Assembly: GCF_020382885.2 (NCBI RefSeq)
Contig: NC_058495.1
Span: forward strand, 20,938,127 to 21,002,126
Direction: 5' to 3'
Length of the DNA: 64,000 nucleotides
Source: Scatophagus argus
Lineage: Eukaryota; Chordata; Actinopteri; Scatophagidae
Notes under the pieces: model-generated
The model's input: only the letters and a program-made list of their open reading frames with translations
Database searches by the model: none
What the model was told of the DNA's origin: nothing
Shown here: piece by piece, positions 27,851 through 50,185 of the stretch
How positions within the stretch are numbered: position 1 is the stretch's first letter
How the letters are laid out: every line of letters starts with the position of its first letter
Position numbers and translations under genes: made by a program

Positions 27851-29230
27851 AGCTAGGCTGCGGTCTTAAAATGAATATCTGTTTTGTTTTGTTTTGTTTT
27901 TTTTCAGTGAGTGGCACAGTTGAAACGTGTACACAAATACAGCCTCTTAAAATCAAAGTTAAAATCATGTGAATGTGAGGCCAGTTTAAAAATAAAACCA
28001 GAAGTGGTTGACATATCTTCACAGTGAATTGGCTGCATGAGATTTCTCCTCTAACTGTGTCTGCATCAGGCGCTAGTGAAGATATGTGTGCCTTATCAGA
28101 CTGGGCAGCATGGCAGCCGATCGGGCCACGGCGCTCTGGCTCTCCAGATAAAAGGCTGTTTAGCCATTGATTAATGAACTCATTTCCATAATATTAGCCT
28201 TGTGTGATCACAGCCGCCCGCATTTTGTTTGGTCGCTGTGGCCTCCTCAGGACGACGTTGTGTCCTCACTCTTATCACCTCGACATAAACACAAACGCTT
28301 ATAGAAGACGAAGGGGTTGTCAGGGATGCAGCGTAACTGCGGTGTTTGCGATGAGTTGGCTGTTTGAATCTGCGCCTGTGTGGGTCCTTTCCTGTTCCTT
28401 TCTGTTCTTTGTCTGTATTAATGATGGATAGTTGTAGGAGATGCATGTGTAACACACACACACACACACAGTGGAATCTGCCATCTCTTTGTTTCCACCT
28501 TCATTTATTTTCTCTGGTTTTTCTACACGTTGCAGTTTGAGAAAAAGGGGGAGATGCACACCACAGCTTGCCTGAGCTCCGTGTGTGTGTTGTGTGCGCG
28601 GGTGGGGGATGTTCTCTCTAGGAGAAAAAAAAAACGATCCTATGAAGGCAGTTTTTCTACTTGAACTACCGTTTCTCCCTCATCACGTTCATTTATGGGC
28701 AAACACATACTCCAGAAGTTTGGTGAAAAATCCTCCATGACAAATATCTGTTTTGCGTTTTTATGCTTACACTGTTTTTATGTGCCTTTGTGAATTCCTT
28801 GCATGAAAAAAATCTGTAATATAATTTGCGTCAACAGTATGTTGTTTTGCATTCGGTGTAAATGAGTCACAGATGGGCTAAGCAGCGTTTTAATTTATCA
28901 ATAATTCACCCCACATTTGTTTTTGCAAAGTTTGTGTCTGACATAGATGATTAGATTTTCAAACAGTTTAAATGTGTGGAACACAGCTGACCTTTGCACA
29001 TGCTCACATATTTTAGGCCTTGATTGGTCAATAAACCTTAACCTCAAAGTTTGATTCCTTTCAAAGACTGAGAGTCTGTTCAGACTTGGAATTAACATGC
29101 TAGATGATCTGATCACAACATGATGTGCCTTTCTTGACCCCTCATGATTGGATCTTGCTTCGCTACTCAATATGCAAATAAATGTACTTCACTGTGACAG
29201 ACACAATTTGTTTTACACAAAGATATAACC

Positions 29231-29248
29231 TTTTTTTTTTTTTTTTTT
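29231..29248. repeat. Poly-T run (T18)
   Basis: Eighteen uninterrupted T in ncoa3 intron 1. Confidence 0.9.
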
Positions 29249-29687
29249 AAGTCTGGAGACTTTCCCCACAGGCGACATAGAAATGCCTTACATGGCTAAT
29301 GCTTACTGTACTTTTTAAAATTCAATATGTTTACCATCAATTAAATGTTGTCTTCTTTCATAAATTTAGTGTAACGGGGAAAATCTATTCCCGCTGTGTT
29401 TTCAAGGAACTGCCCAATGCTGTCAGGTAAAACACTCTTAAGACTTAAGAGTACCAAACAAGCTGGTACAATGATGCTTTGTTAAACGCATGATTTAGAA
29501 TTTGCTGTAACCGGTTTGCAAAGTTAATAAGTTTCTCCTGACTCAACTACTTTTGGAATTGCTCATATTTTAGTTTGGGGATATTGCAGTAAGAAGTTCA
29601 GTGGTGAAGTCACAGTGTGTTCACAAACATCTGCTCTATACCTTGGCAGGTAAAAGAACCCAAACATGTTGTCTGCATTACAGTAAA

Positions 29688-29730
29688 CTGAATGCTTATC
29701 AGTAATCAAGCTGAATGCTTATCAGTAATC
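29688..29730. repeat. Two-copy 20-base tandem repeat
   Basis: CTGAATGCTTATCAGTAATC occurs exactly at 29688-29707 and 29711-29730, period 23. It looks like a recent local duplication. Confidence 0.9.
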
Positions 29731-32536
29731 CATGTGATCCATAATGACTGTTGTTGTGGTTTCTTGTTGTGCAGAGGACGCCAGCAGTAGGCAGTGCTTC
29801 AGTGTGCCTGAGGACACATTAGTGTACACACAGCTAAAAGAATGTGGTCATACAGTATGTGGCCCAGACCACCCCCAAATGTGGCCTGAGTGATTGGATC
29901 TCAAATGCTCACATCCTCAGTGTGAGTTGGGTGCATTCACAGCTGTACTTTGAGCTGTCCACTTGTGACCGGATCACTCAGGATGGATAATGCCATGTCC
30001 GAACAGAAGCCTGAGGCTTCTTACTGATGCTTTTCTGAAATGCTTCACAAACACCAGTAAGCCTATGTGAGGGTGTGTTTTTGTCAGCTTTCCCAACTCC
30101 ACCTCCCTGTCCTCTCACATTTGCGTCACTGTCCTGCTTTTGAAAGGTGTGCTTTATTCCACTGTGAACTGCTCCCTTAATATTGAGTCTAAAATCAGCC
30201 ACACTTGTTGAGGCTTTTTATTTGAAAGACTTGTCTAAGTGAGTGAATGTATTAACAGAAATTAATTTGGGTTTGTTTTTTGTTATATTTTTGTCCTTGT
30301 CGGATCACAATGCAGACACGGTTCGAATCCACCTTTGAAAGTATGCAGAGCAACACAGAGACAGAAACGTCTGGCATGACTGCCAGATGCACTAGAGACA
30401 AATGAAGGGACATAGCCTGTGTTTTCAGTCTGGTTTTTAAGCCTTGCTGGAATTTCACAGCTGCCTCGGCACCTAAATGGAGGCTTTCTCTGAACAATTT
30501 ACAGCTTCACTTTTTCAAAATCTGCACTTGTGCACACATGCTTGACATATGTCTTCCTCATCCCCATCCCTGCATCTCATTGTGTGGCAGCAGTTTACAT
30601 CTTGCTGTGAAACGCTCTGGCTCCAGTTTAGTCCCGTTTGCCCATATTTCATTTAAATCATGTGTAATGTTTGCAGAAAAAAAGGGCTAGTAAGCAAGAT
30701 TTGCCAACAACAAGAGTGCATTTGAGACCATGAACGATGTTACCTGTTCGTTATCTTTCCTGAAAAATTAAGTGGGATTCCCCAAAATGTCAAGATGACA
30801 GATGGACACAAAACAAGGCGACATTTGGTTCAAAATTATATTAACTAAGAGCAGTAATGTTGTTTTTCATGCCATCCAGCAAGGGTACAAAATCGTTGGT
30901 TCCAGCATGCAGTCCTCATATCTTACACACTGTGTTTGTGCTATGGCAGGAATGCACCTGTGGTTTTAGACGAATTACGGCCATAGTTTACTCTCGTCAG
31001 AACTTTTTATTGTGCTTAAAAGGAACATAACGAGATGTCTTTAACTGAAGTAATGCTACCTTCACTTCACATCTCTCCATCACTTCATATGTCTATACAG
31101 TGATACACAGAAAGCTGGTGAGGTTAACCATTTAGCATAACACCTAGTGAGGCTAATTTCCAAACAGGCTGAAACAAATCTTTACTGACACTAAAGCAGG
31201 ACAATAAATGCACTTGATGTCAACTTGACAATGAAGCATCAAGAAAATTATGCATTTACTCAAAAGGCAGAGCAACTTAAGTGCACTGATTATTTTAAAT
31301 CTCCCAGTACACAGATAAAATGTAATGATAATTAATGAAGTATGTTGTATGTTCTTCTGCACATCCAAAAGGTCCCACTGCTCGTCCAGGATCATGCAGT
31401 GAAATAGTTTAATGCTGAACTGCACATGTCTAAAAAAATATTTATTTCAGAAGCTAAATTTTCTCTTCACTTTCTCCTCTGTCTTGTCAAATTTCTGTCT
31501 TCAGCTTGTAATTTTTTACATTTCTTTAATTGCTGCTTAAATGTCCCGTGACATTTGTTGCAGTAACATTACTGCACGCATGGAAACATTTAAAATCACT
31601 GAAAGCAGCCAGTCTTGGCCTCTCAGTGAGGATTAAGTCGATATCAGAACAGTCAGAGTGTATGTGCTTTGTAAACCCATCAATGTAGGCACATCTTACT
31701 GTCCTAATAATGCACTTGCATTTGAAATGGTACATAAATTAGTCTTTTTCTATAGGGGGAATTTAATTCTTCATCTGTATTTTAGCGTTTCCATCCAGTT
31801 TTCTTCAATCCGCTCACCTCGTTTTTCCCGTCAGTTCTCTTTTCCGCACAAACCCAAACTTACACCTCTGGTCTGTGACTGCACATGCATCAGCTTGCCC
31901 TACCCCATCTGTTTCTGTTTCTCTCCCACAGTCTGCCGGGTTGACTTTCTTCGTCATTTTTGTTTTACAAAGTCGCCCACAAAACACAACTCGCATTGCG
32001 GATTTTTGCACCCATGATTCTGTTTTCCCAACAACCGTTGACCCCATGTGTGGAGGAGGCTTGTAGTAAATGACGTATCCTACTGAAACGATTGAAACCA
32101 CCGTGGTAGTGTGCTGAATGTCTTTGCACCAAACATGTGCATTGACAACCTTAATACAATATCACAAGGCAGCCTAAATTAAACGAGAGCTCACACCACC
32201 GTTTTTAGAGCATTTAGAGGATAAACGTAATAGAGGAAAAACAGGGAGTGAAATGATGATACAGTGGAGGGTCACAACAGGTAATTGCTGTAACTCGATC
32301 CCCTGTCTCCAGTGCCCAATCTCTATTGCACAGACTCCGGCTCCAAATGATATCACCAGCATAAGATGGCTGAGCTCGTGTCTGGGGTATTTCGGCACCT
32401 TGTAGTATTTTTGGCTTCTGATGAGTAATGTTTTATGCGCACATTTCTATATTCACAAGTATCAAAATCATACCAGCATTTCAATGTGTATATCTGTATA
32501 ATATGTGCATGTTGGCAAGCCAATGGAGGGGGTTTA

Positions 32537-32556
32537 AGAGAGAGAGAGAGAGAGAG
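32537..32556. repeat. (GA)n microsatellite
   Basis: Roughly ten GA units, continuing into impure GA-rich sequence to about 32582. Confidence 0.9.
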
Positions 32557-33207
32557 GGAGAGAGGAAGAATGAGAGCGAGAGCTGGCAGCATGTCCCAAC
32601 TGTTGCATCAGACCAGTTGTAATGGTAGCTCATGCTACAGCATCAACAGAGAGCTTAAGGGCCTAATACACACTCCCAGGCAGATGCTTACATGTGTAGA
32701 TAACCTATAGCTTCTCATAGGTGAAGAAAGATCAGATGTATATGGACATCAGCACAAAGCCTACGTGTAAACCCTCTGATGACAAAATTTACATCACAGA
32801 AGGCTTTAGTTATAGCTCACATTACAAGCCTGTTTAGCTTGCAGGGTCTGAGATTCCAAATTACTTTTTATTATTTTCTATCTAATCCTGTTATTTTGTC
32901 ATTTTTGGTGAAATTATTTTTTTAAATGATTAATGACTGAAGTCCAAACGGGTTCAGTTTGCAAGTCTGATGGATCAACATCTGGATTTAGCAAACTGTG
33001 GCTTCAGAATTACCCAAGAATAAAGACACTGATGCTGAGATTGGTGTGAGCACCAGTTGCACTTAACCCAGTATATAGCTGGCTGTATGCTCAGCAGGTG
33101 TTGGAGAACTTCTTTGAAGACAAACAGGAAGTCATCCGTCCTTTTGTTTCCTTTTTGCTCTTGATGTCCCAAATTCAAGTAGACACCTTTTGTTGCTTTA
33201 TTACCTT

Positions 33208-33209
33208 GT

Positions 33210-33260
<51 letters not shown>
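33208..33260. repeat. Compound (GT)n-(GA)n microsatellite
   Basis: About seventeen GT units run directly into about nine GA units. Confidence 0.9.
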
Positions 33261-33261
<1 letters not shown>

Positions 33262-33392
33262 CGAGAGAGTGTCCAGTGAATCAGTGATGCTAAAAGCTTC
33301 TGCCATGGATTTGAAAAGAAAGTTTGCAGTATGTTTTCAGTGTTAGTGTTTCTTACACAATCTTAAGCCCTGAGCTGTTTTACGCTCACATC

Positions 33393-33745
33393 GTGGCCTA
33401 GAGGTTGGAGAAGCGGCTTGTGATCGGAGGGTCACCGGTTCGATTCCCCCACCGGACGGGCAGGAAAAATTTGGGTGTGGTGGAGTGATTAATGCGAAAA
33501 ATACTCCCCCCCTCCATTAGCCGGCTGATGTGCCCTTGAGCAAGGCACTTAACCCCCCCAATATGCTCCCCGGGCGCTTGATGCTGCCCACTGCTCCTGT
33601 GTGTGTTTCACTGCATGTAATTTGCTGGGTGTTGCATGTGTGTGTTCAACTAAGGATGGGATAAATGCAGAAGACGAATTCAGTGTGTGTATGTAAAAAT
33701 ATATATACTGCCAATAAAAAGTTGATTCTTCTTCTTCTTCTTCTT
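33393..33745 (+). mobile_element. tRNA-derived SINE ending in (CTT)n
   Basis: The tRNA-like head has an A-box TGGCCTAGAGG and a B-box GGTTCGATTCC at 33437-33447. The body shares CTTGAGCAAGGCACTTAAC and GCTCCCCGGGCGC with the copy at 12742, so it is the same superfamily but a diverged copy. The 3' end is ATAAATGCAGAAGACGAATT followed by a CTT microsatellite at 33726-33745. Target-site repeats were not identified. Confidence 0.85.
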
Positions 33746-33988
33746 ACAATAAAGACAGTTTGGCCATGTGTGGTTTGGGTGTGTTTCTGGGGGTCTATAA
33801 TTGTGTGTGTATGTGCCCCACTTTGTCTGATCTTTGTTTTGGGTAGGTTGGTGTTTATTGTTGGGCCTGCCACTCTTTGTCTCAGGGAGCTCCGATTGCA
33901 GGCTTTATTTCAGGCTGAGCAGGAATGTCCTCCTCACTATTCTGGTCTTGACTGACTCTGCTGCCATTCTGGCCTTTTGCCAACTGCC

Positions 33989-34010
33989 TGTGTGTGTGTG
34001 TGTGTGTGTG
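33989..34010. repeat. (TG)n microsatellite
   Basis: About eleven TG units in ncoa3 intron 1, followed by a T-run. Confidence 0.9.
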
Positions 34011-34937
34011 TTGTTTTTTTTTAAATAACAATATCTGATACAGCAAAATGCATACATAATGCAGTGTCATTCAGTGCCAAGTTTACTTATGTAATCTCAA
34101 ACCCTTACATCTGTAAGGTAATATGTGTTTTTGTTTAGAGATCCACATGGATGATAGGCTCTCTTGCTTTTATCTAATATATACAGGTGAAAAAAAACAC
34201 TAGAAGTCACTTATTCCCTCGTATACCTTCAGATATATTCAATTTAATGAGGAATGTCATCATTTGATAAGCAGCCTGATTGCAAAAAGATCTCTGTGTG
34301 ATCCTAGCGTTCACAAACAGGACGGTCTTCAAAATCTGCTGCATGTGTCTTTTTAGTGCAACAAGTCAGCTAATTTAACCAGCTCACATTAGCTGACTTG
34401 CATGTTTGTATCTCTCCAGCTCTCACTCACAGCTGTACACTATGCAACAAAACAAATCATTTGGGATATATGATAGAATGAGTCCTGATCTTAGCAGGAA
34501 TTGTATTTTTTGCATTTTCTAATGATACCCAGCACTATTTATCTCAGTGCAGTGTGTCTCCTCTCCTCTCCCTTCCCCCTCCCTGTTCCCCTTCCTCCTC
34601 CTCCCCCTCTGTATTCTACTCAGTCTGCCTTGACTCCTCCTCCTGAGGTCTATATTCGCACTTAAGTGCTTACATCTCGGGTTTGAATCACATTTCACTT
34701 CCAGACATCACTTGTGCATGTGTGCTGTGTGTTTGTACTTGTGTCAGTAAAGAAAGACAGAAAAGCAGGTATTAAGTTCAACAATAACAGTGGACATTTT
34801 ATTAAACCGTGCTTGGACAGCTGACAGAAGGGGAACGCTTTTCTCTCTTTCTCTGTGTTAAATTATTCAGCTGCAGCATTAGCTCAGTAGCAGCCCAGCG
34901 TTTAGGACTGATGTGATCAGTGGTCTGTGGTGGAGGA

Positions 34938-34938
<1 letters not shown>

Positions 34939-34987
<49 letters not shown>
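34939..34987. repeat. (CA)n microsatellite, the longest in the window
   Basis: About 49 bases of uninterrupted CA; likely polymorphic. Confidence 0.95.
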
Positions 34988-34989
<2 letters not shown>

Positions 34990-35068
34990 ACGTGCAAACT
35001 GTGAGCAGTAGTACTGTCAGTCTTCAGGCTGCTGGGTTGAAGGTGTGTGTGAATCATCCACGTTTTAC

Positions 35069-35132
35069 AATCAGAATCAGCTGTATTGGTCAAGCATGTG
35101 AACACATACAAGGAATTTGACTCTGCTTTTTG
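35069..35132 (+). repeat. Fragment of a common teleost interspersed repeat
   Basis: The segment with AATCAGAATCAGCTGTATTG and ACATACAAGGAATTTGACTC is a phrase I recognise as recurring in many fish genomes, probably a retroelement 3' end. The family name is uncertain. Confidence 0.55.
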
Positions 35133-36489
35133 TTTCCATAAACAAACTCACACACTAATGGACACGCAGCAGTAGTCCACCACAAACTCACTGGTTTTGA
35201 TGATATTAAACTGCAGCCGATTGTTGTTGTAACATGTGAGGAAGCTTTCCATCACTCCTCTGTACTCCTCTGTAAAACTAGTCTTTAAACTGAGACCGCA
35301 TGTCTATCACTGCATTTATTCACTGGAATTATATATGTCAGTTTGTGTTAAATTCCTTCAAAGTCTTTATTACTTGGGATATAAACATCTTTGGGCAGAC
35401 ATGGATGTAAACTACAACTTGACTGGTGTAGGAGGCATGCAAACGCAAGGCAGAAATTCTAGTTTTCATTTGTTATAATCTGTGATTTTTTATTTAGCGT
35501 GTCCGAGAACTGTTAAAGTCACATTAAAGTATTTGTATTATGAGGAAAATGTGTTTAGAGCAGTGCGGTTATTACCCAGTTTCATGAAGGAAAGAACATC
35601 TGACAGGCTTATCTGTGACAGTAGGATGATGGTGCTAAAGGTCAGGGGTGTTGGGAGCAGTTTGTACCCAAAGAGGCCCACACAGTTTTCATGTTAAGAC
35701 TCATGACAGTTCTCCCTGATATGAAAATGTGCATAGAAGTATCCTAAACAAACAAAACGTTATTATATCCCAGCTTAATATTGCAGCCGCTATTTTGAAA
35801 TGGGATAGGAGTACGTGGATGTCATGACCAGCTCAAGAGAGCTTCATTTCTGTTGCTTTGATGAAAGGATATCCAATTGCTGTGATAAGAAAACACAAAA
35901 CCCCAGAGGGCCTTCTTTACTGTGATTATAAATAGCATTGCAAAGCAGTGAAGGTTATGAAAGCTTTCACAGAAGGGTATTAGAACTAGGGATGTGCCTA
36001 ATGACTAATTTCCCTCATGTTTAAACTTAGATTATAGTTACTGCACAGCAGTTAGTCAGGACCAGGCATTTTGTGGAGAAAGAAGAAGAAGAGGGAAGGG
36101 GAGGAAGGCCTATGAGAAATACAAGATGGTCCGGTCCGGTCAGCAGAACTGTGTGGACCAAAATCATCATCATTAAACCTTGAAGTCATGTCTCTAATTC
36201 ACCCAGAGCAATGCCTGAGTAGATAAAAGATCCATCACCTGGGCAATGAATTCACAACCTTTGACACCAAAGACACACCATGATCACACGCCATGATCAC
36301 ATTGATCTACCCAAAGAAATGTTTAGACCTGGCAGGATTTATGACTTTGCTTCACACACAGTTATGACAGATACCCAAGGGTCTGTTTGCAGAATAGCCT
36401 GGACCATAATTACTTAAAACCTAATTAAAAATGACTGGAAATCACATCTCTAATTAATTGTTTCTCAGTCGTGGTACTGCAGACCTCTA

Positions 36490-36634
36490 GCCCTGCATGT
36501 TTTGGAGGTTTCACCACTCCAGCACACCTGATTCAAATGATTGAGAAGTTATCAGGCTTCTGCAGGGCTTCATGACAAGCTCATCACTCGAATAGGGTGT
36601 GTTGGAGAATGATGACACTTAAAACATGCAGGGC
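36490..36634. mobile_element. Foldback MITE-like element with 14-bp perfect inverted ends
   Basis: GCCCTGCATGTTTT at 36490-36503 is matched by its exact reverse complement at 36621-36634. The arms continue imperfectly inward (CACACCTGATTC on the left against an inverse CACCCTATTC on the right), so most of the 145 bp can fold into a hairpin. It resembles a foldback repeat abundant in fish. It has no coding capacity. Confidence 0.75.
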
Positions 36635-36654
36635 AGCACAATGTCTCGTTAAGT

Positions 36655-36728
36655 ACGAGATGTTGATTTTATTTCTCAGAGGGCTCGAACTTGCAACCAA
36701 AGTCATGATCTTGTTGAGCTACCTGCCA
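36655..36728 (-). mobile_element. tRNA-like SINE head, minus strand
   Basis: On the minus strand it reads GGTAGCTCAACAAGA (A-box-like) then AGTTCGAGCCC (B-box-like, at 36681-36691), with the spacing of a tRNA promoter. It lacks a convincing closed acceptor stem, so a SINE relic is more likely than a working tRNA gene. It begins 20 bases from the foldback element. Confidence 0.45.
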
Positions 36729-37761
36729 AGTGAGAAACTGCAGCTGGCCTCACGTTATGATGATGTGACTAATCACAAGGGTTGGCTGGAAAGGTAGATT
36801 TCGAACAAGTGTCAAAAATTCAGTTATCGAGACAATAAAATCTGGAAATTTCTGTGCTTCATCTAGACGACACAGACGTCTATAATTTATTTATTTTTTT
36901 AACAAAAACTGATTGCTTCAAATGAGAGAAATTGATTCAATAATGTAACAACGCATAGTTTGCCTGGTGTAGCATATCCTCCGTCCAGCAACATCTGTCC
37001 CGACTGAACTCATATTGGAAATGACACAAAGCACAAAAGTGACACCTACTGGACCAGTTTCCTGTCCTACATACACTTAGCTCTAAAATAATAACAAAAT
37101 AATGATTATTATTAGTTTAACCAAGTAGTGTTCTTGGTGTCAACTACAGAGGATACCAAAGTTTAATCAGCTGATTGATTAGCTGTGCATATTCCAAATT
37201 AGCATATCTTTAATATCTGAGAAATGTTTAAAAGTGCTATAGGCGCTGGATATTATATAAGGAGAGAAAGGCAACATACTCACTAACATCTTAAAACTCT
37301 ATTTTTCAACTTTAGTGGCAACTGTTGCAGGAAAGGGCTCACTTTCATACCATACCATCTTGTTTTCTTTATTAATGCTGTATTAGGTAAGTTTTAGAGA
37401 GCCTCTGATGGCCAGCTGCAGTTATATAAGGTGTGAGGAGGAACCAGAGTGACAGGGAACCAGTCTGATAATTAGAATATGTAAATAGGGTGGATGCGTG
37501 GCCACATTTCCAGGAAAGGGAAGTGATGACGCAGTGGAACAGGCTGAGGGGAGGACGCAAACAGGATGCTATCTGCTGTGGCTTCCTGTGCAGTTTTAGA
37601 AATCAAATGTTCCCATGATTTTCTGTGAAAGCAAAACATGTAAAGAGTTCATGCTTTTTTCTTTTTTTTCCCAAAGAAAGCAGAGTAGTGCCACCATTAA
37701 GTCGTGTTGAGACAGTTCATGACCCTTTTTTTCCCCTTGTCTTTCTGTTTCTGTTCTGTAG

Positions 37762-37828
37762 AGATGTTGAGACATTGAAGCAGCACTAGACCCTGGATGG
37801 AGCTTGACTGGGGCTTATACTGGTCAAG
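37762..37828 (+). other. ncoa3: ncoa3 non-coding exon 2
   Basis: A 67-base segment lies between a pyrimidine-rich acceptor (TTCTGTAG) and a strong donor (AAG|GTGAGT). It has no start codon in frame with the coding exon. A short 5' UTR exon just upstream of the coding exon is usual for NCOA genes. Support is from splice signals only. Confidence 0.6.
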
Positions 37829-39883
37829 GTGAGTATGTATTGTATGTAGAGAAACTCACAAACAGACACTTGCACACACAGCCCAGGTGCACAATACACA
37901 AAAGATTCAGACCATTTCATTTTTAACCATGAGATGTTGTATTTCCCACACTGACAGCTGCTGTTTGTGTACCTGGTGGTTGGTGCAACAAATCTCATCT
38001 TGCCCCTGAGCAAGTTTCACGTTGTCAGACGAAGCTGATTCAGGTCGTTGGCGTTCTGCCAGGCCTGTTGGGACTCATCTGTGGTTTTGGCGGGCTGCTG
38101 TTCACAAAGTCTCACTCTGCTCTAGAGTTGTTGTCTACTTGTTGTCTAGAAATTGCAAAATGTTAGTGTGAGTGAACTAAAGAAACATACGGTCATGAAT
38201 ATCAGAAAGCTCAATAGATTGTGCCATGTGACTTATAGACTCAGAAACTTTGATCAAGAGAGATGCATTTCCGTGTTGAAACCTGTTTACATTTGCTCAG
38301 TTTTTCTGCATCACTTCCTCATGATGAGAACAGAAACTGCTGCTATGCATTCCCCATTTTCAGAAAGACCCCCAGCAGCCCCCAGCTCTGCTGTTTGTTC
38401 TTTTCAGGATGTGAGGCTGACTGAGGGCTGATGTCACCTTTCTCCACTGATGTAGAGGTGAGCTTTAGGACAGAAACCAGGAAGGAAGGAGGAAAGAGAG
38501 AAGGGAGGGCAGTGAGAGTCACAGCCAGAGCAGGACAGGCGGATTTAGAGAGGGGTGGTGAAAGGTAGACAGATAAGAAGCATGCGATGCAGATTTATGG
38601 CGCTGAGTGCGTGTCTGAGACTTGGTGCTCTTATAGTAGTGGTAGTGGTGGTGGTGGGTGACTGGGCTGCATGTCCTAGCCTGCCATTGCAGAGCAGGAG
38701 TTGCATAATGGCTCCCATCCGCTCTACACTTTTCCACTCTGGAATGAGCTCACTCTGTTTTTAAGAGCGCTTGCGTGCGTACATACACACACATGTAGAC
38801 TCAAAGTCCAGGATAGGGTTGTTGCAGAACAATCTGGTTGTACAGCCGCACGCTACAGTTTTGTGAGTGTGTCTCTGGGTGGGAATAGGAAAAAGCAGTG
38901 ACCTTACAGGCTGGTTACAGAGGTTTCCGCCAACATGAACTCTGGGGGGAGGTCAGACACAGGGCAATGCCAGAGCAAGAAAACAAGGGCAGGGTCCCCA
39001 GCCAAGTACTTCTACACCCAAAGAGGGAGGGATAGAGAAGGGAGGAGTTGTCTTAGGATGGTATGGGGGGGAAACAGCATTTAAAATCTATTGGAAGAAA
39101 GAACGGATGTAGCCTACCATGGAGAATGCAGAGTAAAGGGAATGAGGAAGAGGAATAATTCTCACTAGTCCCTGAAATGCGCTGTGAAGCCTCAGCTGAA
39201 TTGTTTGTAGGCTTCACATGCCTAAACAGTGTGCATATGTATTTATCTATTTATTTATTTATTTTGTGAACCCAAGCAGTTAGACAAAGAAGCAGGCTGG
39301 TGAATATGTGCCTTGCTGGGGCAGTAGCTGCTAGTACTCCTCTTGCCTTGCAGACTGTGCTGCGACATGCCCGTACATGTAAGTGTACTGGAAACAGTTT
39401 GTATATGCAGTGTGTGCGTGTGTTGCCACTGCTACCAGAGAATGGTCTCATTCTAGCGGGCATGCTGGCTGAACGCAGGATGACCCATTTCCCCCGAGGC
39501 TCCAGATCACTACATCATCATCAGTCGCTCCTCACAGTGGAACAGATGAGATTTCACTCCCATCAAGCATTAAGCAGGAACCAAGGCTGCTTTACTAACT
39601 GGATAGTGTACCCTCATAAATCTGTAGGAATGTACAATCTACTCTTCCTGTGGAAGTCACCTCATTAATAACCTCAGTAGCTTAGGGATTTTTCAAGGAT
39701 TGCCTAAATTTGATGTAATTTCTGAATGGACCTGGCAAAAAAATCATCAGCTGAGGGCACTATTCACTCTACACATATCTTTTGATTAGATTAAACCACG
39801 CTGATCACACAGCCTGTATGTATGCATGTGTGTATACATGTATATATGATGTGTGTGCTCTCAGGTGCTGATATGCGCTGAAG

Positions 39884-50185
<10,302 letters not shown>

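Larger units (their letters stand above)
21302..37761 (+). other. ncoa3: ncoa3 intron 1 (about 16.5 kb)
   Basis: Non-coding. It holds several microsatellites, a tandem duplication at 29688-29730, SINE copies at 33393-33745 and 36655-36728 (minus), a repeat fragment at 35069-35132, a foldback element at 36490-36634, and a GC-rich patch at 27560-27850. No open frame inside it matches a protein I recognise. Confidence 0.7.
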
